11,417 nt of DNA, from positions 1-11,417 of the forward strand of contig CAYOWC010000150.1 in the NCBI GenBank assembly GCA_964407525.1, in the 5' to 3' direction. The position numbers were made by a program, and so were the translations under genes. A model generated the notes under the pieces. That model worked only from the letters and a program-made list of their open reading frames with translations, ran no database searches and had not been told where the DNA came from. Of the stretch, positions 1 to 6,139 are shown piece by piece; position 1 is the first letter of the stretch; every line of letters begins with the position of its first letter. The DNA comes from DUZB01 sp964407525. GTDB taxonomy: Bacteria; Desulfobacterota; DSM-4660; Desulfatiglandales; Desulfatiglandaceae.

Positions 1-16
1 ATTTCCAATTTCTAAT

Positions 17-22
17 GAGGAG
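17..22 (+). promoter_or_regulatory. Ribosome binding site fixing the AOR start
   Basis: GAGGAG at 17-22 lies 4 nt before the ATG at 27. An in-frame ATG at 15 overlaps this site and has no Shine-Dalgarno sequence of its own in the 14 visible upstream bases. The 27 start gives MFGWKGKILRIDLSTG, the usual N-terminus of AOR-family proteins, so 27 is preferred over 15. Confidence 0.75.
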
Positions 23-26
23 CCTT

Positions 27-1841
27 ATGTTTGGATGGAAAGGCAAAATTCTGAGAATTGATCTCTCCACGGGGAACCGTTCCATTGAAGATCTATCCCC
101 GGACCTGTGCCGAAAATTTATAGGAGGGCGGGGCGCCGGTCTGAAGCTGATGGTAGACGAAGTGGATCCCCGTGTTGACCCCCTGGGAACTCAAAACAAG
201 CTGATTTTTGCCACGGGCCCCCTGACCGGCACGGGTGTACCTGCTGGTGGTCGGTTCGTGGTGGTCAGCAAATCTCCCTTGAGCAATTGTATTGCCAACC
301 CCTGTTGTGGCGGCTATTTCGGTCCGAACCTGAAATTTGCCGGTTACGATGTCTTGATTCTTGAAGGCCAGTCGCCATCGCCGGTGTATCTTTACATACG
401 GGATGACGTGGTGGAATTGCGTCCGGCGGATCATTTATGGGGAAAATTGTCTACCGATACGGAACATGCCCTTCGGAAAGAATTGGGTGACAGCCTGGAT
501 GATTGGGAATTAAATGATCTCAGCGTCGTATGCATCGGACCCGCCGGGGAAAACCTGGTGCGGTTTGCCTGTATCATGGCCGATGGCGGCAGGGCGGCTG
601 GGCGTTCGGGTCTGGGCGCTGTCATGGGCTCTAAAAACCTCAAGGCCATTGTGGCGGGCGGCACCGGCCAGGTGGATGTGGCGGATGTGCAAAAATATCA
701 ACAGGCGGTTATGGACTTCCTGGAAGAAGGCAGGACAAACCGAGTCCTGCGCACCCGACGCATGTATGGAACCTGGTCCCTTCCGGGACGCGCCAACAAG
801 AGCGGGACCCAGGCCACACGCAATTTTCAGGAAGGGTATTCCAAAGCTTTTGAATGGTACGAAGATCCCAATAATATAAGGGATCATATTCGTGTGCGGG
901 ATGAAGCCTGTTTCGGCTGCCCCTTTGCATGCAGCAAAAGAAGCCGAATCAAAGACCCTGATTACCCGTGGACAACCAAGGGGCCGGAACACGAGAGCAT
1001 GGCGCTCCTGGGATCCAACTGCGGCTTCGGAGATCTGGACGACATTTGCCGGGCCAATTACCTGTGTAATGAACTGGGAATGGATACCATTACCGCAGGC
1101 GCCACCATTTCGTGCGCCATGGAGATGTTTGAATCGGGCTTTCTGCCGGAAAAAGACCTGGGATTCCCCATGGGTTTCGGCAACACCGAAGCCATGTTTG
1201 CGCTTCTTAAAAAGACGGCTGTTCGCGAGGATTTTGGTGAAATCCTTGCCGAAGGAGGTCAATTCGTTGCCGAACGCTACGGTCACCCCGAGCTGTTTAT
1301 GGGAGTCAAAGGCATGGGCATGCCCGCCTGGCATCCACAGGGAGTGGAGATTATCGGGCTTCAGTATGCCACAAACAACGTGGGGGGCAGCCATACCAAG
1401 GCCACACTCCCTTTCTATGATGGCCGCCGTGATCCCGCAGACCATATTAAATGGACCAAAAAAGACCAGGATTATGTAGCCCTGGTGGACTCGGCCATCC
1501 TGTGCTGGATTATCTATCACGGCCCCCTGTGGGGAGAAAAACTCCAGGTTTGGTTGAATGTCGTGACCGGTTTAGACTTCGGCAGTGAGGAATTGGCACT
1601 GATCGGCGAAAAAATCTGGAACATGGAACGGTTGTTCAATATGAAAGCTGGACTCACCGCAAAAGATGACGCTCTGCCGAGAAGGATGACCCATGAGCCC
1701 CGGGTCAAGGGTCAGGTGGTCCACATGGACCGCATGCTGCCCGAATACTATGCCCTTCGGGGATGGGATGAAAAAGGCGTGCCCAAACCCGATAAGCTGG
1801 AGGAACTGGGGCTTACCGAAGGAGGTGCAGACAACCCATGA
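27..1841 (+). CDS. Aldehyde:ferredoxin oxidoreductase (AOR) family tungsten enzyme
   Basis: Cytoplasmic oxidoreductase of the AOR family, which binds a tungsto-bispterin cofactor and one [4Fe-4S] cluster and interconverts aldehydes and carboxylic acids with ferredoxin. From the ATG at 27 the protein has 604 residues, the normal family length. Visible features are the N-terminal MFGWKGKILRIDLSTG; RAAGRSGLGAVMGSKNLKAI near residues 189-208; the cluster ligands C295-x2-C298-x3-C302 with a fourth Cys at 493 in DSAILCW; and the pterin-binding type motif NELGMD near 348-353. NMERLFNMKAG near 532-542 is also typical of the family. The spacing of the four cysteines matches that of Pyrococcus furiosus AOR closely. 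The stop overlaps the ferredoxin start by ATGA, so translation is probably coupled. The family includes BamB-like aromatic-acid reductases as well as broad aldehyde oxidoreductases; the substrate cannot be read from the sequence. The promoter must lie upstream of the window. Confidence 0.93.
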   Translation: MFGWKGKILRIDLSTGNRSIEDLSPDLCRKFIGGRGAGLKLMVDEVDPRVDPLGTQNKLIFATGPLTGTGVPAGGRFVVVSKSPLSNCIANPCCGGYFGPNLKFAGYDVLILEGQSPSPVYLYIRDDVVELRPADHLWGKLSTDTEHALRKELGDSLDDWELNDLSVVCIGPAGENLVRFACIMADGGRAAGRSGLGAVMGSKNLKAIVAGGTGQVDVADVQKYQQAVMDFLEEGRTNRVLRTRRMYGTWSLPGRANKSGTQATRNFQEGYSKAFEWYEDPNNIRDHIRVRDEACFGCPFACSKRSRIKDPDYPWTTKGPEHESMALLGSNCGFGDLDDICRANYLCNELGMDTITAGATISCAMEMFESGFLPEKDLGFPMGFGNTEAMFALLKKTAVREDFGEILAEGGQFVAERYGHPELFMGVKGMGMPAWHPQGVEIIGLQYATNNVGGSHTKATLPFYDGRRDPADHIKWTKKDQDYVALVDSAILCWIIYHGPLWGEKLQVWLNVVTGLDFGSEELALIGEKIWNMERLFNMKAGLTAKDDALPRRMTHEPRVKGQVVHMDRMLPEYYALRGWDEKGVPKPDKLEELGLTEGGADNP

Positions 1842-2206
1842 GGATCAAAATCGACTATACCAAATGCACCGGATGTCGGATGTGTCAGGTGGCCTGTTCT
1901 TTAGCGCACACGGGATCGGTCAACCCGCAAAGATCACGTATTCGCGTATTTGTGGGCGAAGAGGTCTGCCTGCCGGTAATTGCAGGCCCTTACACGGAAG
2001 CAGCGTGCAATTCAAAGGAAAATATGGTGATAAATGGACTGGAGGTGGACGGTTGCGTGGTATGTCGCGCGTCCTGTCCGGTGAAGTCCGCCTTTAAAGA
2101 ACCGGATACGGGAATCCCCCTCAAATGTGATTTCTGCGGGGACCCGCCGGATCCCGAGTGTGTGAAATGGTGCGATCCGGATGCCTTGACGCTGGTGGAG
2201 GATTAA
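1838..2206 (+). CDS. Polyferredoxin-type 4Fe-4S electron-transfer partner of the AOR
   Basis: A 122-residue iron-sulfur protein, probably the electron acceptor or donor subunit of the preceding AOR. It carries 13 cysteines: C10-C13-C16-C20 in the classic CxxCxxCxxxC spacing, isolated C44 and C57, C73-x2-C76-x3-C80-P, and C97-x2-C100-x7-C108-x3-C112. The pattern resembles a shortened DmsB/HybA-type ferredoxin subunit and could hold two to three [4Fe-4S] clusters; the third group lacks one of the four usual ligands. There is no signal peptide or membrane segment, so it should be cytoplasmic. The start is supported by AAGGAGGTG at 1819-1827 and by the 4-nt ATGA overlap with the AOR stop. AOR genes of anaerobes often have such a neighbour (compare BamC next to BamB), but its exact redox partners are inference. 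Confidence 0.88.
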   Translation: MRIKIDYTKCTGCRMCQVACSLAHTGSVNPQRSRIRVFVGEEVCLPVIAGPYTEAACNSKENMVINGLEVDGCVVCRASCPVKSAFKEPDTGIPLKCDFCGDPPDPECVKWCDPDALTLVED

Positions 2207-2213
2207 TCGGGAA

Positions 2214-2241
2214 GGCGGTAGGCAGTAGGCAGTAGGCAGTA
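2214..2241 (+). repeat. Heptamer tandem repeat, GGCAGTA family
   Basis: Three exact GGCAGTA copies at 2221-2227, 2228-2234 and 2235-2241 follow one degenerate copy, GGCGGTA, at 2214-2220. The array begins 7 bp after the ferredoxin stop. It resembles the short tandemly repeated words of some bacterial intergenic regions; no function is evident. Confidence 0.9.
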
Positions 2242-2264
2242 AATGATACCAAATAACAAATAGC

Positions 2265-2285
2265 TAATGACTAATGACTAATGAC
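2265..2285 (+). repeat. Heptamer tandem repeat, TAATGAC family
   Basis: Three exact TAATGAC copies at 2265-2271, 2272-2278 and 2279-2285. The word differs from the neighbouring GGCAGTA array but has the same 7-bp period and copy number. TAA and TGA stops occur within the array, so it is non-coding. Confidence 0.9.
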
Positions 2286-2335
2286 AAACAACCAGTAACC
2301 AGCATAGGAAAGGAGGTATTGTAGGAATCTGCAGG

Positions 2336-2347
2336 CAATCGCGATTG
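2336..2347. promoter_or_regulatory. Perfect 12-bp palindrome, possible operator
   Basis: CAATCGCGATTG is a perfect dyad about 78 bp upstream of the phosphotransferase gene at 2425. It could be the binding site of a dimeric regulator. It directly abuts a weak promoter-like pair, TTGCAA at 2348-2353 and TATACA at 2373-2378 with a 19-bp spacer. Both the operator and the promoter are inference from sequence shape only. Confidence 0.35.
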
Positions 2348-2348
2348 T

Positions 2349-2391
2349 TGCAAAACCGCCGTCCCGGGAAGTTATACAGGTCGGTTTTGCA
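2349..2391 (+). other. Inverted repeat in the 5' leader of the phosphotransferase gene
   Basis: TGCAAAACCG at 2349-2358 and CGGTTTTGCA at 2382-2391 form a perfect 10-bp inverted repeat around a 23-nt loop that contains CCCGGG. No T-run follows, so this is not a classical terminator. It may be a leader hairpin or a protein-binding dyad upstream of the ribosome binding site at 2410-2419. Confidence 0.6.
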
Positions 2392-2424
2392 TTCCACAAA
2401 CATCTTTTCAGAGGAGGGGAAAAA

Positions 2425-4104
2425 ATGAAAGTGTATGATGTGGTTCCAGGTTTGGAATTTGATCCGGAAAGTGATTTTGAGCAATCTCCTGCATGGTTTC
2501 TGGACGGTACCCATTCCGTCCCCCCATGGACGCCCATGTTCGGGTGGTTCTGGGTGAGTTTCTGCCGGCATGGCATGCAATACGGGGCCGAAAAACTAAG
2601 CCTGCCGACAGTCAAGGGGTGGGACTGGCGTTTTCATAACGGTGGTGGCTACCTAACCCTTTTGCTGGTCAAAAGCGAAGAAGAAAAACAGCGCAGGGAG
2701 AAAAAATTCCGAACGGCTATTCTGCCTTTTATTCAGGACTATGACGGGCTATGGAACGGTTTTGTACAGGAAATTCTGGGACGGTATGAAGCGCTGAAAA
2801 AACTGGACCTGGATACTGCGGACAACCTGGATTTGTTAGACAACTTCGAGGAAACCATCAACACCTGCCGCCGCATGTGGGAAATCCATATGTATATGAT
2901 GTACGGAACCTACACCGCCTATATTCTTTTTGAAAACATGTGCCGGGAACTGGCTGGAATCGACGACACATCTCCCCAGTTTCATCACCTGGTTTCCGGT
3001 TTTGACAACAAGGTTTTCCAAGTGGATAAGCGTTTGTGGGAATTTTCAAAACGTGCCCGGGAAGATAGTCTTGAAAATGCGTTTCTGGAAGGCGAGTTGG
3101 AAGGCATCAAATCCAGACTGGAGGCCAGCGACAAGGGCCGCGCGTTTATGAAGGATTTTTCCGAGTTCATGGACGAGGACGGGTGGCGCATGCAGCGCAT
3201 GAGTGAGATGAATATGCCTACATGGGTGGAAGATCCGACCCCCGCTCTGATGAATGTGAAGCAGTTTCTGCAGAAGGGAGGCGATTTCAACCTGGAAGCG
3301 GAAAGGGCCAAGGTTTCACAGGCTCGAGAGGTGGCCGAAAAAGAGGTACTGGCAAAGGTGCCCCAGGAACAACAGGGGTGGTTTACACAATTGATGCGGT
3401 TAGCCCAGAAGAGCGGCGTCTTCAGCGAGGAACATGACCATTACCTGGATCTTTACACCCACGCCATGATGAGACGAAGCGCCTTGGGTCTGGGCAGACG
3501 CTGGGCACAGGAAGGGGCCATCGATGATGCCGAAGACATGTTTTTCCTCCAGCCGGATGAAGTGCGGCGGGCAGGCATCAACCCGGATCAGTTTAATATG
3601 CGTTTTATCGTGGAGCGAAGGAAAGCGGAATGGGAAGGGTGGTGCAAAAATCCCAACCCACCGGCCATGCTCAAAGAAGGCTTTGATCTGGATCAGGCCA
3701 TGGCGGTTCTGGTTCAGAGCAACGATCCCATCGCTCTCAAAGTGGTGGTGGGTTCCATGCCCCAGGTAAGGCCAGAACTGAAAGCAGATCTTTACGGCAC
3801 CTGCGGATCACCCGGAGTGGCCGAAGGTACAGCGCGCGTGATCATGAACGAGGACGAACTGGGGCTGATCGAGGAAGGGGACATCCTGGTGGCTGCCAGT
3901 ACGTCGCCAAGTTGGACGCCCGTATTCAGCATGATTAAAGGCGTTATCGTGGATCGCGGAGCCAGTCTGTCTCACGCGGCCATTGTGGGCCGGGAATACG
4001 GTATCCCTGTAGTCATGAACGTGTTCGAAGGCACCGCTAAAATCCGATCAGGACAAAAGGTGAAGGTGGACGCCAATATGGGAACTGTTTACATCCTGGA
4101 CTAA
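2425..4104 (+). CDS. PEP-utilizer mobile-domain protein, phenylphosphate synthase subunit 1-like
   Basis: A 559-residue cytoplasmic protein, probably the phosphohistidine-carrying and substrate-binding subunit of a split PEP-synthase-like phosphotransferase. The C-terminal part, about 455-559, is a PEP-utilizer swivelling domain with GASLSHAAIVGREYGIPVV around 512-530, where H517 is the expected phosphorylated histidine. Residues about 335-385 contain a segment typical of this family (HDHYLDLYTHAMMRRSALGL, then DMFFLQPDEV). There is no ATP-grasp half and no C-terminal PEP/pyruvate-binding barrel, so it needs the ATP-binding partner encoded at 4319. The first 300 residues are rich in Trp and aromatic residues and were not assigned to a domain. 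Size and domain content match subunit 1 of Thauera phenylphosphate synthase, which transfers the beta-phosphate of ATP to phenol; the substrate here is unknown. GAGGAGGGG at 2411-2419 precedes the start. Confidence 0.85.
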   Translation: MKVYDVVPGLEFDPESDFEQSPAWFLDGTHSVPPWTPMFGWFWVSFCRHGMQYGAEKLSLPTVKGWDWRFHNGGGYLTLLLVKSEEEKQRREKKFRTAILPFIQDYDGLWNGFVQEILGRYEALKKLDLDTADNLDLLDNFEETINTCRRMWEIHMYMMYGTYTAYILFENMCRELAGIDDTSPQFHHLVSGFDNKVFQVDKRLWEFSKRAREDSLENAFLEGELEGIKSRLEASDKGRAFMKDFSEFMDEDGWRMQRMSEMNMPTWVEDPTPALMNVKQFLQKGGDFNLEAERAKVSQAREVAEKEVLAKVPQEQQGWFTQLMRLAQKSGVFSEEHDHYLDLYTHAMMRRSALGLGRRWAQEGAIDDAEDMFFLQPDEVRRAGINPDQFNMRFIVERRKAEWEGWCKNPNPPAMLKEGFDLDQAMAVLVQSNDPIALKVVVGSMPQVRPELKADLYGTCGSPGVAEGTARVIMNEDELGLIEEGDILVAASTSPSWTPVFSMIKGVIVDRGASLSHAAIVGREYGIPVVMNVFEGTAKIRSGQKVKVDANMGTVYILD

Positions 4105-4137
4105 TGATCATGCCTTTTTGTAACCGTTCATAGGTTC

Positions 4138-4245
4138 AAAGGCTCAGGGGTTCAAGGTTGGGTGCACACCCCAAATTAACCATCGTAACATTGTCCCTAA
4201 CCCTGAACCTTGAACCTTGAACTTGTGAACCCTTAGGCTTTTTTT
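4138..4245 (+). terminator. Large imperfect hairpin with trailing T-run, possible attenuator
   Basis: The arm 4138-4154 (AAAGGCTCAGGGGTTCA) pairs with 4226-4241 (TGAACCCTTAGGCTTT) with two mismatches and one bulge. T4239-T4245 forms a 7-T run at the 3' edge. The large loop carries a smaller stem, TTGGGTG/CACCCCAA, near 4158-4173. It lies between the two phosphotransferase subunit genes, which must be expressed together, so partial termination is more plausible than a hard stop. The loop is longer than in a canonical intrinsic terminator. Confidence 0.35.
4204..4232 (+). repeat. Heptamer tandem repeat, TGAACCT family
   Basis: TGAACCT at 4204-4210 and 4211-4217, TGAACTT at 4218-4224, and after one extra base TGAACCC at 4226-4232. 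This is a third 7-bp tandem word in the same locus. Related words in reverse orientation (GGTTCAA at 4133-4139, GGTTCAA at 4149-4155) lie 50-80 bp upstream and create the dyad symmetry of this spacer. Confidence 0.85.
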
Positions 4246-4252
4246 AGCATTG

Positions 4253-4300
4253 TAGCCGTTCACGGTTTAAAAACTGTGAACCGACAACCGTGAACGGCTA
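4253..4300 (+). other. Perfect 15-bp inverted repeat with a competing inner hairpin
   Basis: TAGCCGTTCACGGTT at 4253-4267 is the exact reverse complement of AACCGTGAACGGCTA at 4286-4300, with an 18-nt loop. The left arm can also pair with the loop: GTTCACGGTTT at 4258-4268 matches AAACTGTGAAC at 4271-4281 with one G-U wobble. The two foldings exclude each other. The outer stem ends 2 nt before the ribosome binding site AGGAGAGG at 4303-4310 of the next gene, so a role in translation or attenuation is possible. A mobile palindromic element is the alternative. Confidence 0.7.
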
Positions 4301-4318
4301 TCAGGAGAGGAATTCATA

Positions 4319-5347
4319 ATGGCGCAAAAATGGATTTACAGGCTTGAAGAACTCCGCAGTAAAGACAATGATCTGGTGGGCAAGAAATGTGCAAACCTGG
4401 GGGAGATGGTGCATATGGGCATGCGCGTGCCCCCCGGTTTCGCCATCTCCGTGGATGGGTACGAACGTTTCATGAATCAAACGGGCGTCGGGGAGGAAAT
4501 CAAGAAATATGTGGAGGGTGCCGGTGAAAGCATTCACGAGATCTCAAAACAGGTGGAAGCCGGGCGCTTCATTCGAGGTATCATCGAATCGAGGGATATG
4601 CCCGAGGGCATGAGACATGAACTCTACGCCTTCTATGATGAGCTCTGTGAGACGGTGGGCATGCCGGATGTGGCTGTGGCCACACGGTCCAGCGGTTCGG
4701 TGAGCATGCCCGGACAGATGGAAACCTATCTGAACGTGAAAGGGAAGCGGGATCTTCTGAAAAAAATCATCAAGGTATGGAGCAGCGCCTTTACCACGCG
4801 AGCCATTGCATTTCGGCTTGAAAAGGGAATGGAGATGAGTAAGGCGCCCATTGGCGTCGCTGTCCTCAAGATGGTCAATGCCAGGAGCGCAGGCGTAACC
4901 CTGACGGTCCAACCCACCACGGGAGACCTGACCAAAACGGTGGTAGAGGGTAACTGGGGTCTGGGAGAGAGCGTGGTGTCCGGTGAAATTACGCCTGACA
5001 GCTTCCTGGTGGACAAAACCAGTGGATCAATCGTATCTTCCACCATCAGCAACAAACCGCGAATGGTAGTCTACAAAAAAGACGGCATCGGCATGGTCAG
5101 TGTTCCTGCGGAAATGCAAGACAAGCCTTGTATCGACGAAAAAGAACTTAAGGAAATTGTAAGAATTGCCCTCGATGTAGAGTCCTACTTTGATATGCCT
5201 CAGGATATGGAATGGGTTTTTGACGCGGACATGAATTTCCCCGAAAACCTGTTCTGGGTTCAAACAAGACCGGCCAAGTTTTCCGAGAAAAAGGAAGACG
5301 ATTCCGAATATCTGGCTGAGCTGATGACGAGGATTTTCAAGATGTAA
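4319..5347 (+). CDS. PEP synthase-like ATP-binding subunit, phenylphosphate synthase subunit 2-like
   Basis: A 342-residue protein equivalent to the N-terminal ATP-grasp-like (PPDK_N/PEP synthase) half of PEP synthase. Visible motifs are GKKCANLGEM at 21-30, VPPGFAIS at 37-44, ATRSSGSVSMPGQMETYLNV at 121-140 with R123, NWGLGESVVSGEITPDSF at 212-229, DMEWVFD at 296-302 and FWVQTRP at 312-318. These form the nucleotide-binding site that phosphorylates a swivelling histidine domain. The protein lacks that domain, which is encoded separately at 2425, so the two genes together rebuild the first two functional parts of a PEP synthase. This split matches subunits 1 and 2 of phenylphosphate synthase. 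Expected chemistry is ATP + acceptor giving phospho-acceptor + AMP + Pi. The start is supported by AGGAGAGG at 4303-4310. The acceptor is not known, and no CBS-domain subunit 3 is encoded here. Confidence 0.87.
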   Translation: MAQKWIYRLEELRSKDNDLVGKKCANLGEMVHMGMRVPPGFAISVDGYERFMNQTGVGEEIKKYVEGAGESIHEISKQVEAGRFIRGIIESRDMPEGMRHELYAFYDELCETVGMPDVAVATRSSGSVSMPGQMETYLNVKGKRDLLKKIIKVWSSAFTTRAIAFRLEKGMEMSKAPIGVAVLKMVNARSAGVTLTVQPTTGDLTKTVVEGNWGLGESVVSGEITPDSFLVDKTSGSIVSSTISNKPRMVVYKKDGIGMVSVPAEMQDKPCIDEKELKEIVRIALDVESYFDMPQDMEWVFDADMNFPENLFWVQTRPAKFSEKKEDDSEYLAELMTRIFKM

Positions 5348-5397
5348 ACAATCGCCCGCCCGAGGCATTCAATGCTCTTGACCCAAGGAGACAACGC

Positions 5398-6057
5398 ATG
5401 ACCATACTATTTACCCAATACTGGGATGTGGACCCAGGTGAATATAACGATTACTCCAAGTTCATTTCCGAAGAGTTCAACCCCGGTCTTGAAAAGATGG
5501 GCTTGGAGTTGGTGGGAGGATTCTACGTGGCCGTTGGATCGGGTCCTCGAATCATGGCTGTAGCCGCCATTCAGAATGGTTCGGGCCTTTTGGCCGCCCT
5601 GTCTTCCAGGGAGTACCGGATCCTGTCCACAAAACTCATGAGATACGTCTACAACTACGGAAGCAAGGTGTGGATTCCCACCGGCATGTTTCGAGACCAG
5701 ACCTTCAGTATTCAGACTGGGGCATGGAAATTCAATCAATACTACGATATCGTTCCCGGAATGGAAATTGAACACAACCGGTTCGTCAAAGAGGAAGCCA
5801 TCCCGGTAATGAAGCGATTAGGGATGCCCGTGACCCACGGCTGGTGCCTTTCCATCGGTACGGGACCGAAAATCCTTGCGGAATGCACAGCGAGAACCTT
5901 TGCGGATGTCGCCAAGGCGATGGACACCCCCGACTACCGGAAGCTGTCTCGCACCTTGAAAAAACGATATACAACCAACTTCAGCAGCCGGATCCTGGCG
6001 CCTACCGGGCGAGTGGAAGTGCCGTACCTGATCCAGGGGATGATGAAGGGGTTTTAA
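5398..6057 (+). CDS. Tandem-duplicated NIPSNAP-like / dimeric alpha-beta barrel protein
   Basis: A 219-residue protein made of two homologous halves with a period of about 107 residues. Half 1 (about 5-97) contains QYWDVDPGEYNDYSKFISEE, VAVGSGPRI and VWIPTGM. Half 2 (about 112-205) contains QYYDIVPGMEIEHNRFVKEE, LSIGTGPKI and ILAPTGR. The pattern suggests two ferredoxin-like folds forming an intramolecular dimeric barrel, as in NIPSNAP or Dabb proteins. The fold assignment is by appearance and is less sure than the duplication itself. There is no signal peptide. It starts 50 nt after the ATP-binding subunit, with AAGGAG at 5385-5390, and is the last gene of the plus-strand cluster. It may bind the small substrate or product of the phosphotransferase or be an accessory subunit; this is inference from position. 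Converging transcription from the helicase ends 82 bp away, with no strong terminator visible between them. Confidence 0.75.
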   Translation: MTILFTQYWDVDPGEYNDYSKFISEEFNPGLEKMGLELVGGFYVAVGSGPRIMAVAAIQNGSGLLAALSSREYRILSTKLMRYVYNYGSKVWIPTGMFRDQTFSIQTGAWKFNQYYDIVPGMEIEHNRFVKEEAIPVMKRLGMPVTHGWCLSIGTGPKILAECTARTFADVAKAMDTPDYRKLSRTLKKRYTTNFSSRILAPTGRVEVPYLIQGMMKGF

Positions 6058-6139
6058 GAAAATGGTTTTTCTGATGAATGATTCACGAGTAAACAGGTCA
6101 CCGCCGGGCATGAAAAAAAGAACTATGGCCAAAAGTATT

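Noticed and set aside
510..1520. 336-residue open frame on the minus strand opposite the AOR gene
   Set aside because: It lies wholly antisense to a strongly conserved AOR reading frame, has no recognisable domain and no ribosome binding site context; it is a shadow of the AOR codon pattern.
2214..2285. Tandem repeats considered as a CRISPR array or plasmid-type iterons
   Set aside because: Units are only 7 bp with no spacers, three copies each, and no replication or cas gene nearby.
2425..5347. The two PEP-synthase-like genes as a single PEP synthase broken by mutation
   Set aside because: Gene order is inverted relative to PEP synthase domains (phosphohistidine part first, ATP part second), each has its own good ribosome binding site, and the PEP-binding barrel is absent; this matches a genuine split enzyme.
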